A DNA stretch of 64,000 nucleotides, taken from Streptomyces luteogriseus (GTDB lineage: Bacteria; Actinomycetota; Actinomycetes; Streptomycetales; Streptomycetaceae). Below are positions 23,694 to 33,228 of this stretch, piece by piece; within the stretch, counting starts at the first letter, position 1, and the number at the start of each line of letters is the position of its first letter. Both the position numbers and the translations under genes were made by a program. The stretch spans positions 1,488,001 through 1,552,000 of the forward strand of contig NZ_JACHMS010000001.1 of NCBI RefSeq assembly GCF_014205055.1, read 5' to 3'. The notes beneath the pieces are model-generated. The model did not search any database. It was given only the letters and a program-made list of their open reading frames with translations, and had not been told where the DNA came from.

Positions 23694-24716
23694 ATGCGCA
23701 TCGGCGTCATCGGTACGGGCCGCATCGGCACCCTCCACGCGAACACGCTCAGCCGGCATCGCGAGGTCGGCTCCCTGATCCTCACGGACGCGGACGCCGC
23801 CCGGGCCCAGGGACTGGCGCACCGGCTGGGCGAGACGGCGGCGCCCGGCGTGGAGGAGATCTTCCGCTGGGGCGTCGACGCCGTGGTGATCACGACGGCG
23901 ACGTCGGCCCACGCCGAACTGATCGGTCGGGCAGCACGCTCGGGTCTGCCGGTGTTCTGCGAGAAGCCCATCGCGCTGGATCTGCCGGGGTCCCTGACCG
24001 CGATCGCCGAGGTCGAGGCGGCCGGGACTGTTCTCCAGATGGGCTTCCAGCGCCGCTTCGACGCGGGCTACACGGGTGCGCGCGAGGCCGTGCGGTCCGG
24101 CCGGCTGGGGCGGCTGCACACGGTGCGAGCGTTGACCAGCGACCAGGCGCCGCCGGACGCCGCGTGGCTGCCGTTGTCCGGCGGCCTGTACCGGGACACG
24201 CTGATCCACGACTTCGACGTGCTGCGCTGGGTGACCGACCGGGAGGTCACGGACGTCTACGCGGCCGGGTCCGACGCCGGGCCGCGGATGTTCCGCGAGG
24301 CGGGCGACGTCGACACCGCCGCCGCGCTCCTCACCCTCGACGACGGGACCCTCGCCACGCTCACCGCGACCCGGATGAACGGGGCCGGCTACGACGTGCG
24401 CATGGAGCTCGCCGGGGAACGCGACCAGATCGTGGTCGGCCTGGACGACCGTACGCCGATCGCGTCCACCGAGCCGACCGGGCCACCGGCCGCGGACAAG
24501 CCGTGGCCGGGTTTCCTGGAGCGGTTCGGACCTGCCTACGAGGCGGAGCTGAACGCGTTCGTCGAGGTCGTCCGGGGCGAGCGGGCCAACCCCTGCGACG
24601 GGCGCGAGGCGCTGCAGGCACTGCGGATCGCCGAGGCGTGCGAACTGTCGCGGCGGGAGCGCAGGCCGGTGCACCTCGCGGAGATCGCCGGCGGTTCCCC
24701 GCCCCCGTTCGCCTGA
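23694..24716 (+). CDS. Gfo/Idh/MocA-family dehydrogenase, inositol 2-dehydrogenase-like
   Basis: 340 residues. The Rossmann fold opens RIGVIGTGRIGTLHANTL (GxGxxG). The family catalytic lysine is in CEKPIALD near residue 88. The substrate domain contains GFQRRFDAGYTGAREAV and IHDFDVLRW with the Asp/His pair typical of sugar and inositol dehydrogenases. It oxidises a polyol or sugar with NAD. The exact substrate is not determinable. It is divergent from a GntR regulator and close to a ROK kinase, so a carbohydrate catabolic setting is likely. Confidence 0.88.
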   Translation: MRIGVIGTGRIGTLHANTLSRHREVGSLILTDADAARAQGLAHRLGETAAPGVEEIFRWGVDAVVITTATSAHAELIGRAARSGLPVFCEKPIALDLPGSLTAIAEVEAAGTVLQMGFQRRFDAGYTGAREAVRSGRLGRLHTVRALTSDQAPPDAAWLPLSGGLYRDTLIHDFDVLRWVTDREVTDVYAAGSDAGPRMFREAGDVDTAAALLTLDDGTLATLTATRMNGAGYDVRMELAGERDQIVVGLDDRTPIASTEPTGPPAADKPWPGFLERFGPAYEAELNAFVEVVRGERANPCDGREALQALRIAEACELSRRERRPVHLAEIAGGSPPPFA

Positions 24717-24732
24717 CGGCGTACCCGGCCGG

Positions 24733-25410
24733 TCAGTGCTCTTCCTGCTCCTCCTCCAAGAGCCCCGCGTCGTAGGCGAGCAGCGCGATCTGCACGCGGT
24801 TGTTGAGGTCGAGCTTGGCCAGGATGCGCGAGACGTGCGTCTTCACGGTGGCGACGCTCATGAAGAGGCCGGTGGCGATCTCGGCGTTGGCCAGGCCCCG
24901 GCCGACCGCGACGGCGACCTCGCGCTCGCGGTCGTTCAGGACGGCGATGCGTTCCCGGGCACGGGTGCGGCGCGTGTCGGGGCCGGTGCCGACGGCGTGC
25001 CGCATCAACTGGCGGGTGACCGCGGGCGACAGGACCGGGTCGCCGGCCGCGACACGGCGCACCGCCGCGATGATCTCGGCCGGCGGGGTGTCCTTGAGGA
25101 CGAATCCGGCGGCGCCCACGCGCAGCGCCCGCAGGACCTGCTCGTCGGCGTGGAAGGTGGTGAGCACCACCACCTGCGGGGCGTCCTCGCGGGCGCGCAG
25201 CCGCTCCGTGGCCGTGAGACCGTCCACCGTCGGCATCCGGATGTCCATGAGCACGACGTCCGGGCGGGTGCGGTCGACGAGGGCCTCCGCCTCGGCGCCG
25301 TCGGCGGCCTCACCGACGATCTCGAGGTCGTCGGCGCCGCCCATCATGAGGGACAGCCCGGCCCGCACCAGCGGATCGTCGTCGACGAGGAGCAGTCTGA
25401 TCGCAGTCAT
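24733..25410 (-). CDS. LuxR-family response regulator
   Basis: 225 residues. The receiver domain (3-120) has DDD at 9-11, the phosphoacceptor in VVLMDIRMP, TTFH and LKD. The C-terminal helix-turn-helix has LNDREREVAVAVGRGLAN and FMSVATVKTHVSRILAKLD. An acidic tail (EEEQEEH) ends the protein. It lies 105 bp downstream of its likely partner kinase on the same strand. The signal and targets are unknown. Confidence 0.92.
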   Translation of the reverse strand: MTAIRLLLVDDDPLVRAGLSLMMGGADDLEIVGEAADGAEAEALVDRTRPDVVLMDIRMPTVDGLTATERLRAREDAPQVVVLTTFHADEQVLRALRVGAAGFVLKDTPPAEIIAAVRRVAAGDPVLSPAVTRQLMRHAVGTGPDTRRTRARERIAVLNDREREVAVAVGRGLANAEIATGLFMSVATVKTHVSRILAKLDLNNRVQIALLAYDAGLLEEEQEEH

Positions 25411-25515
25411 GGGCCTTACGTAATCACGGCGGGCCGGGCTTCGGGACCGGACGGGCGGGGCCAACGCCCGGCGCCGCGCGTGAGGTTGACGGCCGGAGGC
25501 CAGGGCGAGGGGTGC

Positions 25516-26790
25516 TCATTGCCACGGCAGCCACGCGCGCACCTCGAAGCCGCCGCCGGGCGTGCGCGCGTGCTCCAGCCGGCCGCCCGCGAGGGTCGCC
25601 CGTTCCGTGAGGCCGATCAGGCCCTGCCCGGAGCCGGGGACGTGCGGCACCTCGCCCACGGGCGGCGGGTTGTGCACGCGGACGGTGAGGCCCGTGCCCG
25701 GCGTGCCGGTGACGGTCACCGTGACCTCCGTGCCGGGGGCGTGCTTGCGCGCGTTGGTCAGGCCCTCCTGGGCGATCCGGTAGGCGGTGCGCCCGACGGA
25801 GGCCGGCACGGTGGCGGAGTCCTCGACGCGCTGCTCCAGGGCGACCTTCATGCCGGCCTCGCGGGACTCGGCGACCAGCGTGTCCAGCGCCGCCAGGGTC
25901 GGCTGCGGCCGGCCCGTGTCGTCGGGCTCGCCCGCGCGCAGCACGCCGATGATCTCCCGCAGGTCCTGGAGCGCCTCGTGCGCGCTCTCCCGGATCACGC
26001 CCGCCGCCCGCGCCGTCTGCGCGGGAGGCGCGTCGGGCCGGAATTCCAGAGCGCCCGCGTGCACGCTCAGCAGCGTCAGCCGGTGGGCGAGCACGTCGTG
26101 CATCTCCCGGGCGATGGCCTCGCGGGCGAGCCGCTGCGCCTGATCGGCCCGCAGCCGCGCCTCCGTCTCGGCGCGCCGGGCGCGGTCCCTGAGGCTCACC
26201 ATCAGCTGCCGTTTGGCCCGTACGAACATGCCCCAGCCGACGATCGCCACGGTGAGCACCACCACGAAGGCAACGCTCACCAGATAGGGGAGGTCCGCGT
26301 CGGGCCGCACCCAGTAGTAGAGCGGCACCAACGCCACGTTGATGCCGCCCACCCAGGCCACGTACCGGAAGGGGCGGTGCACCGCGAGGGTGAACAGGGC
26401 GATCAGGCCCGCGCCGCCCGAGGTGTCCGAGACGAGGGTCAGGGGCGTCATGGCCACGGCCAGCCCCAGCGGCCAGCGGCGCCGCAGCCAGACCGCCGCG
26501 CAGGCCAGCGCGCCGATCACCTGGTCGACGGCGGCGAGCCCGGGCGGCACGTGGGGGTTGTCGGCGAGCGCCTCCATGGCGGTCGCGCCCACCAGCACGG
26601 CCAGCAGGAAGCAGGAGAAGTCGACGATCCAGTCGCGGGCGGTGCGCCGGGGCCGCCTGCCGGCCCGTGCGGCGTCGGGATCGAGTTCGTGCAGGAGGGC
26701 CGATGGGAAGAACCATCTGCGCCCGGTGATCAGCGCGGGCGTCCCTCCCGCCGGTACCGGGGAGGCGTGCCCCACGTCGTCACCACTCAC
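25516..26790 (-). CDS. NarL/LiaS-type sensor histidine kinase
   Basis: 424 residues from a GTG at 26790; the open frame runs further upstream, but that part lacks coding character. Several membrane segments (residues about 45-190; for example WIVDFSCFLLAVLVGATAM) are followed by a HisKA_3 dimerisation helix with REMHDVLAHRLTLLSVHA and an ATPase domain with NARKHA and GQGLIGLTERATLAGG. No large extracellular sensor domain is present, so the signal is probably sensed in or at the membrane. It pairs with the response regulator that follows. Confidence 0.9.
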   Translation of the reverse strand: MSGDDVGHASPVPAGGTPALITGRRWFFPSALLHELDPDAARAGRRPRRTARDWIVDFSCFLLAVLVGATAMEALADNPHVPPGLAAVDQVIGALACAAVWLRRRWPLGLAVAMTPLTLVSDTSGGAGLIALFTLAVHRPFRYVAWVGGINVALVPLYYWVRPDADLPYLVSVAFVVVLTVAIVGWGMFVRAKRQLMVSLRDRARRAETEARLRADQAQRLAREAIAREMHDVLAHRLTLLSVHAGALEFRPDAPPAQTARAAGVIRESAHEALQDLREIIGVLRAGEPDDTGRPQPTLAALDTLVAESREAGMKVALEQRVEDSATVPASVGRTAYRIAQEGLTNARKHAPGTEVTVTVTGTPGTGLTVRVHNPPPVGEVPHVPGSGQGLIGLTERATLAGGRLEHARTPGGGFEVRAWLPWQ

Positions 26791-26968
26791 GAGCGACAAA
26801 TCTACGCAGCCGATGTCCGTCCCACCCGCCCTCGGGCGGGATCGTCGACCAAAGTCGGCGCACCGCAGACTTTCGGCACGGTCGCGGCGCCGGGGCGGGG
26901 ACTTCCGTCCTGCTGGGCTCGTCCCGCGGCCGATGTGCGTGGGGGGTCCGCGGGACGAGGCTGGCGGT

Positions 26969-27169
26969 ATGAAGCAGGTACTGGAGATTCTCGGCTTCCT
27001 CGCCCTGGTCCAGGGCGTGGCGGGCCTGGTGCACGAGTTCACCGACTGGAACTGGGGCCTGGTCCAGCGCCTGGGGTTCCTCGACGGCTACGAGATCTAC
27101 GCGAGCGTCGCACTGCTCGTGCTGGGCGTTGCCCTGTTCGGGGCGGCCGGGAGCCGGAAGTCCGTCTGA
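26969..27169 (+). CDS. small membrane protein
   Basis: 66 residues with two hydrophobic segments (ILGFLALVQGVAGLVHEF and YASVALLVLGVALFGAAG) separated by a polar turn, DWNWGLVQRLGFLDGY. It is divergent from the histidine kinase gene (gap 178 bp). I do not recognise a named family. The ATG lacks a strong ribosome site, but the frame is coding-like throughout. Confidence 0.65.
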   Translation: MKQVLEILGFLALVQGVAGLVHEFTDWNWGLVQRLGFLDGYEIYASVALLVLGVALFGAAGSRKSV

Positions 27170-27206
27170 GCTGCCGACGGACGTCCGGCCCGCGGTCCCT
27201 CAGGGC

Positions 27207-27602
27207 TCAGCAGCCGTAGTCGACCAGGTCGAACGACTCGTAGTGGTCGGCCGTGTAGTAGTCCTCCTGGTTCTGCTCACCGGTGACGATGCGCCGCGCA
27301 CCGCGGGTCGAGGAGCCCGGGGTGATGACCGTGTACTCGTGGTAGTAGCCGGAGGACTTGCTCGGCAGGACGCCTTCCCGGTTCTGGAAGACGGTGCCGT
27401 CCTGGTCGAACGGGTAGGGGCCGCCCTGCTCGATCAGGTCGAGCGTGTCGTGGGCCTGGGACGGCAGGGCGCTGTAGCAGATGTCGCCGACGGCGGTGGG
27501 GGCCGCGTCGGCCGTGGTGGCGGAGACGGTTCCGCCGACGAGGAGAGCGGACAGAAGGGCGGCTGCTGCGCCGAGCCGCGTGGCGCGTGGGGGGAAATTC
27601 AT
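27207..27602 (-). CDS. secreted guanyl-specific ribonuclease, RNase Sa type
   Basis: 131 residues. A Sec signal peptide (basic start, LGAAAALLSALLVGGTVS, cleavage after TADA) is followed by a mature enzyme of about 98 residues. ICYSALPSQAHDTLDLI, FQNREGVLPSKSSGYYHEYT, RGARRIVTG and QEDYYTADHYESFDL match RNase Sa of Streptomyces. The catalytic Glu (YHEYT), Arg (RRIVTG) and His (ADHY) are present, and the two cysteines fit the single disulfide. The start could be three codons earlier. It cleaves RNA after guanosine outside the cell; no barstar-like inhibitor gene is adjacent. Confidence 0.92.
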   Translation of the reverse strand: MNFPPRATRLGAAAALLSALLVGGTVSATTADAAPTAVGDICYSALPSQAHDTLDLIEQGGPYPFDQDGTVFQNREGVLPSKSSGYYHEYTVITPGSSTRGARRIVTGEQNQEDYYTADHYESFDLVDYGC

Positions 27603-27779
27603 GACGTTCATGATGACGCGCGTAGACGCTGGCATGTCAATGACAAGCATGGAGAATTTCCTGTGAAGCCCCCGGAGTTCGCGGGAAGTTCACCGGCGGC
27701 GCGGCGCCCTCACGCGCCGTCCGGCAGGCCGGAAGACCCCGTCGGCACCCGCCAGGTCACCGCTGGTCCGTACGCCGCC

Positions 27780-28604
27780 TCACTGGGCGTTGGTGGAGAA
27801 CAGCCCGCCCGTCGGGCCCTGCTTGTCGCCACCCTGGGCCTTCTTCAGGGCGTTGGCGAGGCTCTCGATGGTGAGGGACTGCAGGATCACGCGGCCGTCG
27901 CCCTCCAGGGTGGCCAGGGACAGGCCCTCACCGCCGAAGACGGCGTTCATCACACCCTGGCGGTTGAGGCCGCCGACGCGTTGGACGCCGTACCGGATGC
28001 CCTCCTCGAAGGCCACGACGCACCCCGTGTCGACCTCGACGCGGCCGCCGAAGTCGGCCGGGTTCAGGTCGATGAAGTTGCCGGCTCCGGCGATGATCAC
28101 CGTCCCGCGTCCGGTGAACTTCTCGAGGACGAAGCCCTCGCCGCCGCTCCGGCCGGTGCGGCCGCCCTGGAAGGCGATGCCGAAGTCGACGGTGGACTCG
28201 GCGGCCACGAAGGCGTCCTTCTCGGCGAACCACGCGCGCGTGCCGTCCAGTTCCAGCGCGCGCATCTCCCCGGGGAGCACGCCCGCGAAGCCGACGGTGC
28301 CCTCGCCGCCCTGGGTGGTGAAGTACTGGAACGCCAGCGACTCCCCCGCGAGGGCGCGCTGGCCGGCCTGCATGGCCGTGCCCATGGCCTGGCGCAGCAG
28401 CCCGCCCATGCCGCCCGAGCCGCTGCCGCCGGGCTGCGACTGCTGCCCGCCACCGCTCGACGGGCCGCCCAGGCGGGTCTCCATGGTCACGTTCGTGGTC
28501 TTGAACAGGAACTTTCCGGCCTCGCAGTACACCGTCTGACCGGGCTGCAGGCTCACGACCGCCATCTGCATGGCGTTGCCGACGATCTCTTGCTGAAGGG
28601 TCAC
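27780..28604 (-). CDS. AIM24-family protein
   Basis: 274 residues from a GTG. Family features are QPGQTVYCEAGKFLFKT, FQYFTTQGGEGTVGFAGVLPG, GRGTVIIAGAGNFIDLNP and GCVVAFEEGIRYGVQRVGG. A glycine/serine-rich insert lies at residues about 50-70. AIM24 (TIGR00266) proteins form beta-barrel-like folds and trimerise; their bacterial function is unknown. No clear ribosome site precedes the GTG. An RNase gene lies downstream and the SDR gene is divergent. Confidence 0.85.
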   Translation of the reverse strand: MTLQQEIVGNAMQMAVVSLQPGQTVYCEAGKFLFKTTNVTMETRLGGPSSGGGQQSQPGGSGSGGMGGLLRQAMGTAMQAGQRALAGESLAFQYFTTQGGEGTVGFAGVLPGEMRALELDGTRAWFAEKDAFVAAESTVDFGIAFQGGRTGRSGGEGFVLEKFTGRGTVIIAGAGNFIDLNPADFGGRVEVDTGCVVAFEEGIRYGVQRVGGLNRQGVMNAVFGGEGLSLATLEGDGRVILQSLTIESLANALKKAQGGDKQGPTGGLFSTNAQ

Positions 28605-28728
28605 GACCGGAGAACGCAAGAAGCGGAGGGAAAGGTTCCGAATGTGCTCCGAACCGGGTGTGCGCGGTGAAGACGTCGACGTCCGTTCGCCGCCAGCGCC
28701 GGTGCCGTGCGGCCGCTGGGATGGACCC

Positions 28729-29471
28729 ATGACTTCTCAGGGAACTCTGGACGGCAAGGTGGCTCTCGTGACCGGCGGGAGCCGTGGCATCGGAGCGGCG
28801 ACGGCGGTACGGCTGGCCCGGGAGGGCGCGGACGTGGCCGTCAGCTATGTGAACGGCAAGGAGGCGGCGGAGGACGTCGTACGGGCCGTGGAGGCGCTGG
28901 GGCGCCGGGCGGTGGCGCTGCGCGCGGACACGGGCGACGCCACGGAGGCGGCCGGGGTGGTGGACGCGGCGGCGGAGGCGCTGGGCGGGCTCGACATCCT
29001 GGTCAACAACGCCGGCGTGGGGGTGCTCGGTCCGCTGGACACCCTGTCGCTCGCGGACGTGGACCGGGTCCTCGGCATCAACGTACGGGGTGTCTTCCTG
29101 GCCTCCCAGGCGGCCGCGGCGCGGCTGCCCGAGGGCGGGCGGATCATCACGATCGGCAGTTGCATGGCCCAGCGGGTGCCGGGGCCGGGCGGGACCCTCT
29201 ACGCGACGAGCAAGGCGGCCCTGGCGGGCCTGACCAAGGCACTGGCCCGGGAGCTGGGCGGGCGCGGGATCACGGCGAACCTGGTCCTTCCCGGCCCGAT
29301 CGACACCGACATGAACCCGGCGGAGGGCCGTACGCGTCCGGGCAGGCGGCGATGACGGCGCTGGGCCGGTTCGGGACCGCGGAGGAGGTGGCGTCGACGG
29401 TCGCCCACCTGGCGGGGGCGACGTACGTGACCGGGGCGGAGTTCTCGGTGGACGGAGGCCACGCGGCGTGA
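28729..29471 (+). pseudogene. short-chain dehydrogenase/reductase with a one-base frameshift
   Basis: Residues 1-200 are a normal SDR: TGGSRGIGAATAVRLAREG (TGxxxGxG), NNAGVG, and the catalytic Ser-Tyr-Lys in IGSCMAQ and YATSKAAL. At GAGGGCCG (29322-29330) the frame is lost and stops at 29355. The neighbouring frame continues perfectly with PYASGQAAMTALGRFG and VTGAEFSVDGGHAA to 29471. Adding one G to the GGG run restores a 247-residue protein. The break is either a real inactivating deletion or a sequencing error in a G run. Substrate unknown. Confidence 0.8.
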
Positions 29472-29616
29472 GGCAGGCGTGGACGTACGTGTTTCTCACG
29501 GCGTGCTCCCGGTGAGGCACGGGCGCCGTGAAGAGCGTTCCCCCGTGAGGGCACGTGTGCCGTGACGTACGTGGGGCGCACCGGTGCTGTCCGGCCGGTG
29601 CGCCCCGTGGGCCGGT

Positions 29617-30732
29617 TCAGCCGCCGAGCTCCTGGTGGCGTGCCGCCAGCCTGCTCGTGCCCTCCGGGGTCAGTGAGCCGAACAGGCGGAGCCGGGAGAT
29701 GCCACCGTCCGGGAAGATGTCCACGCGTGCGTGCGTGCCGACGGCCGGGGCCGGGAGGACGAAGCGGTGGTTGGTGTCGGGCTGGAGGCGGGTGCGGGGC
29801 AGGATCTCCTGCCAGTCGCCGTCCTCGCCGTCCTTGACCGAGACCGAGGCCCAGCCGGCGCTGTTGCCCTTGAGGTAGGCGGTGTCGATCTCCAGGGCGC
29901 GGACCTGGGCCTGGGCGGCCAGCCGGTAGCGGATCCAGTCGTGGCCCCGGTCGCGGCGGCGGCGGGTCTCCCAGCCGTCGTCCATCTTGCGGGAGCGGCC
30001 CGGCTGGATGGTGTTGGAGGCGGGCGAGTAGAAGAGGTCGGAGGCGTCCTCGGCCCGGCCCCCGTTCTCCAGGGCGACGACGTCGAAGGTGCCCAGCGCC
30101 TCCAGCCACGCGGGGTCGGGGACGACCTCGCCGTGGACGCGCAGGCGGGCGATGCCGCCGTCGGGGTGCTGGTTGACCCTGAGGTGCGTGAAGCACTGCT
30201 CGGCGGCGACGGCGAAACCGTTCGCCGCGTGGCCGCCGATCGCGGTGCGCGGGACGAGGGTCGTCCACTTCACGTCGTCCCCGAGGAGCTCCTCCGGCGA
30301 CGGTGAGCCGGGGAGGCGGGTGCCCTCGACGGACACGGCCTGTGGGTAGTTGCCGCGGAAGTGGGCGGTGTCGACGACGATCCCGCGGATCACGCCGGGG
30401 GCGCCGAGGCGGACCAGCGCCCAGTCGTGGTCCTCGGCGGTCGGCCAGGGGTGGTCGGCGCAGGCGCCCCGGCGGCGGCGGGTCTCCCAGCCGTCCATGA
30501 TCTTGCCTTTGTGGCCGAAGTGCTCGGGGTCGAACTCGGCGGGCTCGGGCACCAGCAGGTTCTCGCGCTGGGCGAAGAACTCGTCGTTGGCGGCGATGAC
30601 TCCGGCTCCGAGACGCCGGTCGGCGAGGTCGGCGTACTGAGTGAAGGGGAAGTCGGCGGTGCGGTAGTCCGCGTACGGGTCGCCGCCTCCGTAGGGGTTC
30701 GCGTCGCCGGTGAAGCTGGGAATCGCCGTCAC
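29617..30732 (-). CDS. alc: allantoicase
   Basis: 371 residues from a GTG. Two homologous allantoicase beta-sandwich domains are visible: each has a GWETRRRR motif (KIMDGWETRRRRG and KMDDGWETRRRRD), a VVDTAHFRGNYP/IDTAYLKGNSAG segment, and an HPDGGIARLR/FPDGGISRLR segment. It hydrolyses allantoate to ureidoglycolate and urea. It lies 37 bp downstream of allantoinase in the same direction, so the pair is an operon. Confidence 0.93.
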   Translation of the reverse strand: MTAIPSFTGDANPYGGGDPYADYRTADFPFTQYADLADRRLGAGVIAANDEFFAQRENLLVPEPAEFDPEHFGHKGKIMDGWETRRRRGACADHPWPTAEDHDWALVRLGAPGVIRGIVVDTAHFRGNYPQAVSVEGTRLPGSPSPEELLGDDVKWTTLVPRTAIGGHAANGFAVAAEQCFTHLRVNQHPDGGIARLRVHGEVVPDPAWLEALGTFDVVALENGGRAEDASDLFYSPASNTIQPGRSRKMDDGWETRRRRDRGHDWIRYRLAAQAQVRALEIDTAYLKGNSAGWASVSVKDGEDGDWQEILPRTRLQPDTNHRFVLPAPAVGTHARVDIFPDGGISRLRLFGSLTPEGTSRLAARHQELGG

Positions 30733-30769
30733 GGTGATCAGATCTGCCTTTCGAGGTCCGGAATGGGAT

Positions 30770-32110
30770 TCAGTGGGTCCGGGTGAGGAGCCGCCCCTTC
30801 GGTTCGGTGAACTCACCGTCCACGACGATGCGCTGCCCGCGCAGCCAGGTCGACTTCACGACGCCGTGCAGGGTCCTGCCCGCGTACGCCGTGACGTGGT
30901 TGCGGTGCTGGAGGGACACCGGGTCGACGGTGAAGGTCTCGTCGGGGGCGAGGACGGCGAAGTCGGCGTCACGGCCCACCGCGATGGCGCCCTTGCGGTC
31001 GTCGAGCCCGACCAGTTCGGAGGTGCGCGCGGACATCCAGCGCACCACGTCCTCCAGGCCGTGCCCGCGCCTGCGGGCCTCCGTCCACACCGCGGCCAGG
31101 CTCAGCTGGAGTCCGGAGATGCCGCCCCAGGCCGTCGCGAAGTCGTCGGTCTTCAGGTCGGCCGTGGACGGGGAGTGGTCGGTGACGATGCAGTCGATGG
31201 TGCCGTCGGCGAGGGCCTGCCAGAGCAGGTCCTGGTTGGCGGCCTCGCGGATGGGCGGGCAGCACTTGAACTCGCTGGCGCCGTCGGGGACTTCCTCGGC
31301 GGTCAGGGTCAGGTAGTGGGGGCAGGTCTCCACGGTGATGCGGACGCCCTCCGCCCGCGCCTCGGCGATCAACGGCAGGGCGTCGCTGGAGGACAGGTGC
31401 AGCACGTGCACGCGGGCGCCGAGGGCCTTCGCCTCGCGGATGAGCTGGGCGATGGCGGTGTCCTCGGCGTCCCGGGGGCGGGAGGCGAGGAAGTCGGCGT
31501 ACTTCGGGCCCGGCCGCTGCGGGGCGGAGGCGAGCAGGTGGGGGTCCTCGGCGTGCACGATGAGCAGGCCGTCGAAGGCGGCGATCTCGGCCATGGTGCG
31601 GGCGAGGGGGTCGCGCTCCAGGTGGGGGAACTCGTCCACGCCGGACGGCGACAGGAACGCCTTGAAGCCGAAGACGCCGGCCTCGTGCAGCGGGCGGAGA
31701 TCCTTGACGTTGTCGGGCAGGGCGCCGCCCCAGAAGCCGACGTCGATGTGCGCCTTGTCGGCGGCGACCTGCTGCTTGGTCCGCAGGTGCGGGACGGTCG
31801 TGGTCGGCGGGAGGGAGTTGAGGGGCATGTCGACGAGGGTCGTGATGCCACCGGCGGCCGCGGCGCGGGTGGCGGTCCAGAAGCCCTCCCACTCGGTGCG
31901 GCCGGGGTCGTTGACGTGCACGTGCGTGTCGACCAGGCCGGGCAGCAGGACGTGGTCGCCCAGGTCCTCCAGGCGGGCACCCTCGGGTACGGGCGCGTCG
32001 TGCGGGAGGACGGCGGTGATCGTGCCGCCGGTCACCGCGACGGACGCGGCGCGCGTCCCTTCGGGAGTGATGACCCGCGTCGAGCGCAGCACCAGTTCAG
32101 CGTCGGACAC
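30770..32110 (-). CDS. allB: allantoinase
   Basis: 446 residues from a GTG. This is an amidohydrolase with metal-binding HVHVND ([16 protein letters not shown]), the carboxylated lysine in [10 protein letters not shown], metal His in VHAEDPH and [10 protein letters not shown], and the catalytic Asp in [10 protein letters not shown]. It opens the ring of allantoin to allantoate. It is first in an operon with alc and divergent from the IclR regulator. A TCAAC-N5-GTTGA repeat sits 30-44 bp upstream of the start, where bound repressor would block initiation. Confidence 0.94.
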   Translation of the reverse strand: MSDAELVLRSTRVITPEGTRAASVAVTGGTITAVLPHDAPVPEGARLEDLGDHVLLPGLVDTHVHVNDPGRTEWEGFWTATRAAAAGGITTLVDMPLNSLPPTTTVPHLRTKQQVAADKAHIDVGFWGGALPDNVKDLRPLHEAGVFGFKAFLSPSGVDEFPHLERDPLARTMAEIAAFDGLLIVHAEDPHLLASAPQRPGPKYADFLASRPRDAEDTAIAQLIREAKALGARVHVLHLSSSDALPLIAEARAEGVRITVETCPHYLTLTAEEVPDGASEFKCCPPIREAANQDLLWQALADGTIDCIVTDHSPSTADLKTDDFATAWGGISGLQLSLAAVWTEARRRGHGLEDVVRWMSARTSELVGLDDRKGAIAVGRDADFAVLAPDETFTVDPVSLQHRNHVTAYAGRTLHGVVKSTWLRGQRIVVDGEFTEPKGRLLTRTH

Positions 32111-32138
32111 CCGAACCCCTTACTTCCGCGTAACGGAA

Positions 32139-32155
32139 TTCAACTTTCTGTTGAA
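32139..32155. promoter_or_regulatory. inverted repeat upstream of allantoinase, candidate AllR operator
   Basis: TTCAAC-TTTCT-GTTGAA, perfect six-base arms, 29 bp upstream of the allB start. The inner TCAAC-N5-GTTGA recurs upstream of uraD (61862-61876) and, with one mismatch, upstream of malate synthase (34466-34480). Confidence 0.65.
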
Positions 32156-32230
32156 GGAGTCTTCACTCCCCCTTCCGTGCAGTCAAGGGCACACTTGACT
32201 GTGGCGCCTTTCGGCGAAACTCCTGGACGT

Positions 32231-32266
32231 TTCCACAAAGCGGAATTAAACTTCCAGCACGCAGAA
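32231..32266. promoter_or_regulatory. two TTCC-N7-(G/A)GAA repeats upstream of the IclR regulator
   Basis: TTCCACAAAGCGGAA at 32231-32245 and TTCCAGCACGCAGAA at 32252-32266, offset by 21 bp (two helical turns), 79-114 bp before the IclR-family start. A matching TTCCACCATGAGGAA lies upstream of malate synthase (34483-34497). IclR-family regulators often use TTCC/GGAA half-sites, so these may be AllR sites. Confidence 0.45.
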
Positions 32267-32344
32267 CGTAGCTACGTACAAGCGGGGAGTCAACCGGCTG
32301 CCGGGTAGGCTTCTGCCCTTCCCGCCCGCCCCGAAAGGAACGCC

Positions 32345-33142
32345 GTGCCGACGTCCAGCGCCAGCACCACCGACTCCGCCCGGTCCTCCGCCAACGGCGG
32401 CGTCCAGTCCCTGGAGCGCGCCTTCGACCTGCTCGAACGGATGGCGGACGCGGGTGGCGAGGTCGGCCTGAGCGAGCTGTCCGCGAGCAGCGGTCTGCCC
32501 CTGCCGACCATCCACCGCCTGATGCGCACGCTGGTGGCCTGCGGGTACGTACGTCAGCAGCCCAACCGTCGGTACGCGCTCGGCCCGCGCCTGATCCGCC
32601 TCGGCGAGTCCGCCTCCCGGCTGCTGGGCACCTGGGCACGGCCGTACCTGGCACGGCTCGTCGAGGAGACCGGCGAGACGGCGAACATGGCGCTGCTGGA
32701 CGGGGACGAGATCGTCTACGTGGCACAGGTACCGTCGAAGCACTCGATGCGCATGTTCACGGAGGTCGGCCGGCGGGTGCTGCCGCACTCCACGGGCGTG
32801 GGCAAGGCCCTGCTCGCCGGTTTCCCGCCCGAGGAGGTGCGGGCCCTGCTGTCCCGAACGGGCATGCCCGCCGCAACGGAGAAGACGATCACGACCGCCG
32901 ACGGCTTCCTCGCGGCCCTGGAGGACGTACGCCGGCAGGGCTACGCCATCGACGACAACGAGCAGGAGATCGGGGTCCGCTGCCTCGCGGTGCCGGTGCC
33001 CGACTCCCCCACCGCCGCGGCCATCTCCATCTCCGGCCCGGCGGGCCGGGTCACCGAGGCGGCGACGGACAAGATCGTGCCGGTGCTCCAGCAGGTCGCC
33101 GTGGAGCTGTCAGCGGCACTCGCCAGCCAGAGCCCGGCGTAA
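32345..33142 (+). CDS. allR: IclR-family regulator of allantoin genes (AllR-like)
   Basis: 265 residues from a GTG. The winged helix (about 20-80) has VQSLERAFDLLERMADAGG and LPLPTIHRLMRTLVACGYV. The IclR effector domain (about 95-262) has GETANMALLDGDEIVYVAQV, LPHSTGVGKALLA, GYAIDDNEQEIGVRCLAVPV and a C-terminal helix. AllR of E. coli and Streptomyces coelicolor represses allantoin genes and responds to glyoxylate or allantoate-derived ligands. Its divergent placement to allB-alc supports this assignment. Confidence 0.88.
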   Translation: MPTSSASTTDSARSSANGGVQSLERAFDLLERMADAGGEVGLSELSASSGLPLPTIHRLMRTLVACGYVRQQPNRRYALGPRLIRLGESASRLLGTWARPYLARLVEETGETANMALLDGDEIVYVAQVPSKHSMRMFTEVGRRVLPHSTGVGKALLAGFPPEEVRALLSRTGMPAATEKTITTADGFLAALEDVRRQGYAIDDNEQEIGVRCLAVPVPDSPTAAAISISGPAGRVTEAATDKIVPVLQQVAVELSAALASQSPA

Positions 33143-33202
33143 CGACGGCGGACTCAGGGCGCCACGCCCCCGGGCCCGACCACCCCTCAGGACACCGCGC
33201 CA

Positions 33203-33225
33203 CCCCGGGCCCGACCGGCCCGGGG
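33203..33225. terminator. hairpin between convergent genes
   Basis: CCCCGGGCC at 33203-33211 and GGCCCGGGG at 33217-33225 form a perfect 9-bp stem with a 5-base loop between the ends of allR and the convergent hypothetical gene. It could end transcription from both sides. Confidence 0.65.
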
Positions 33226-33228
33226 CGA

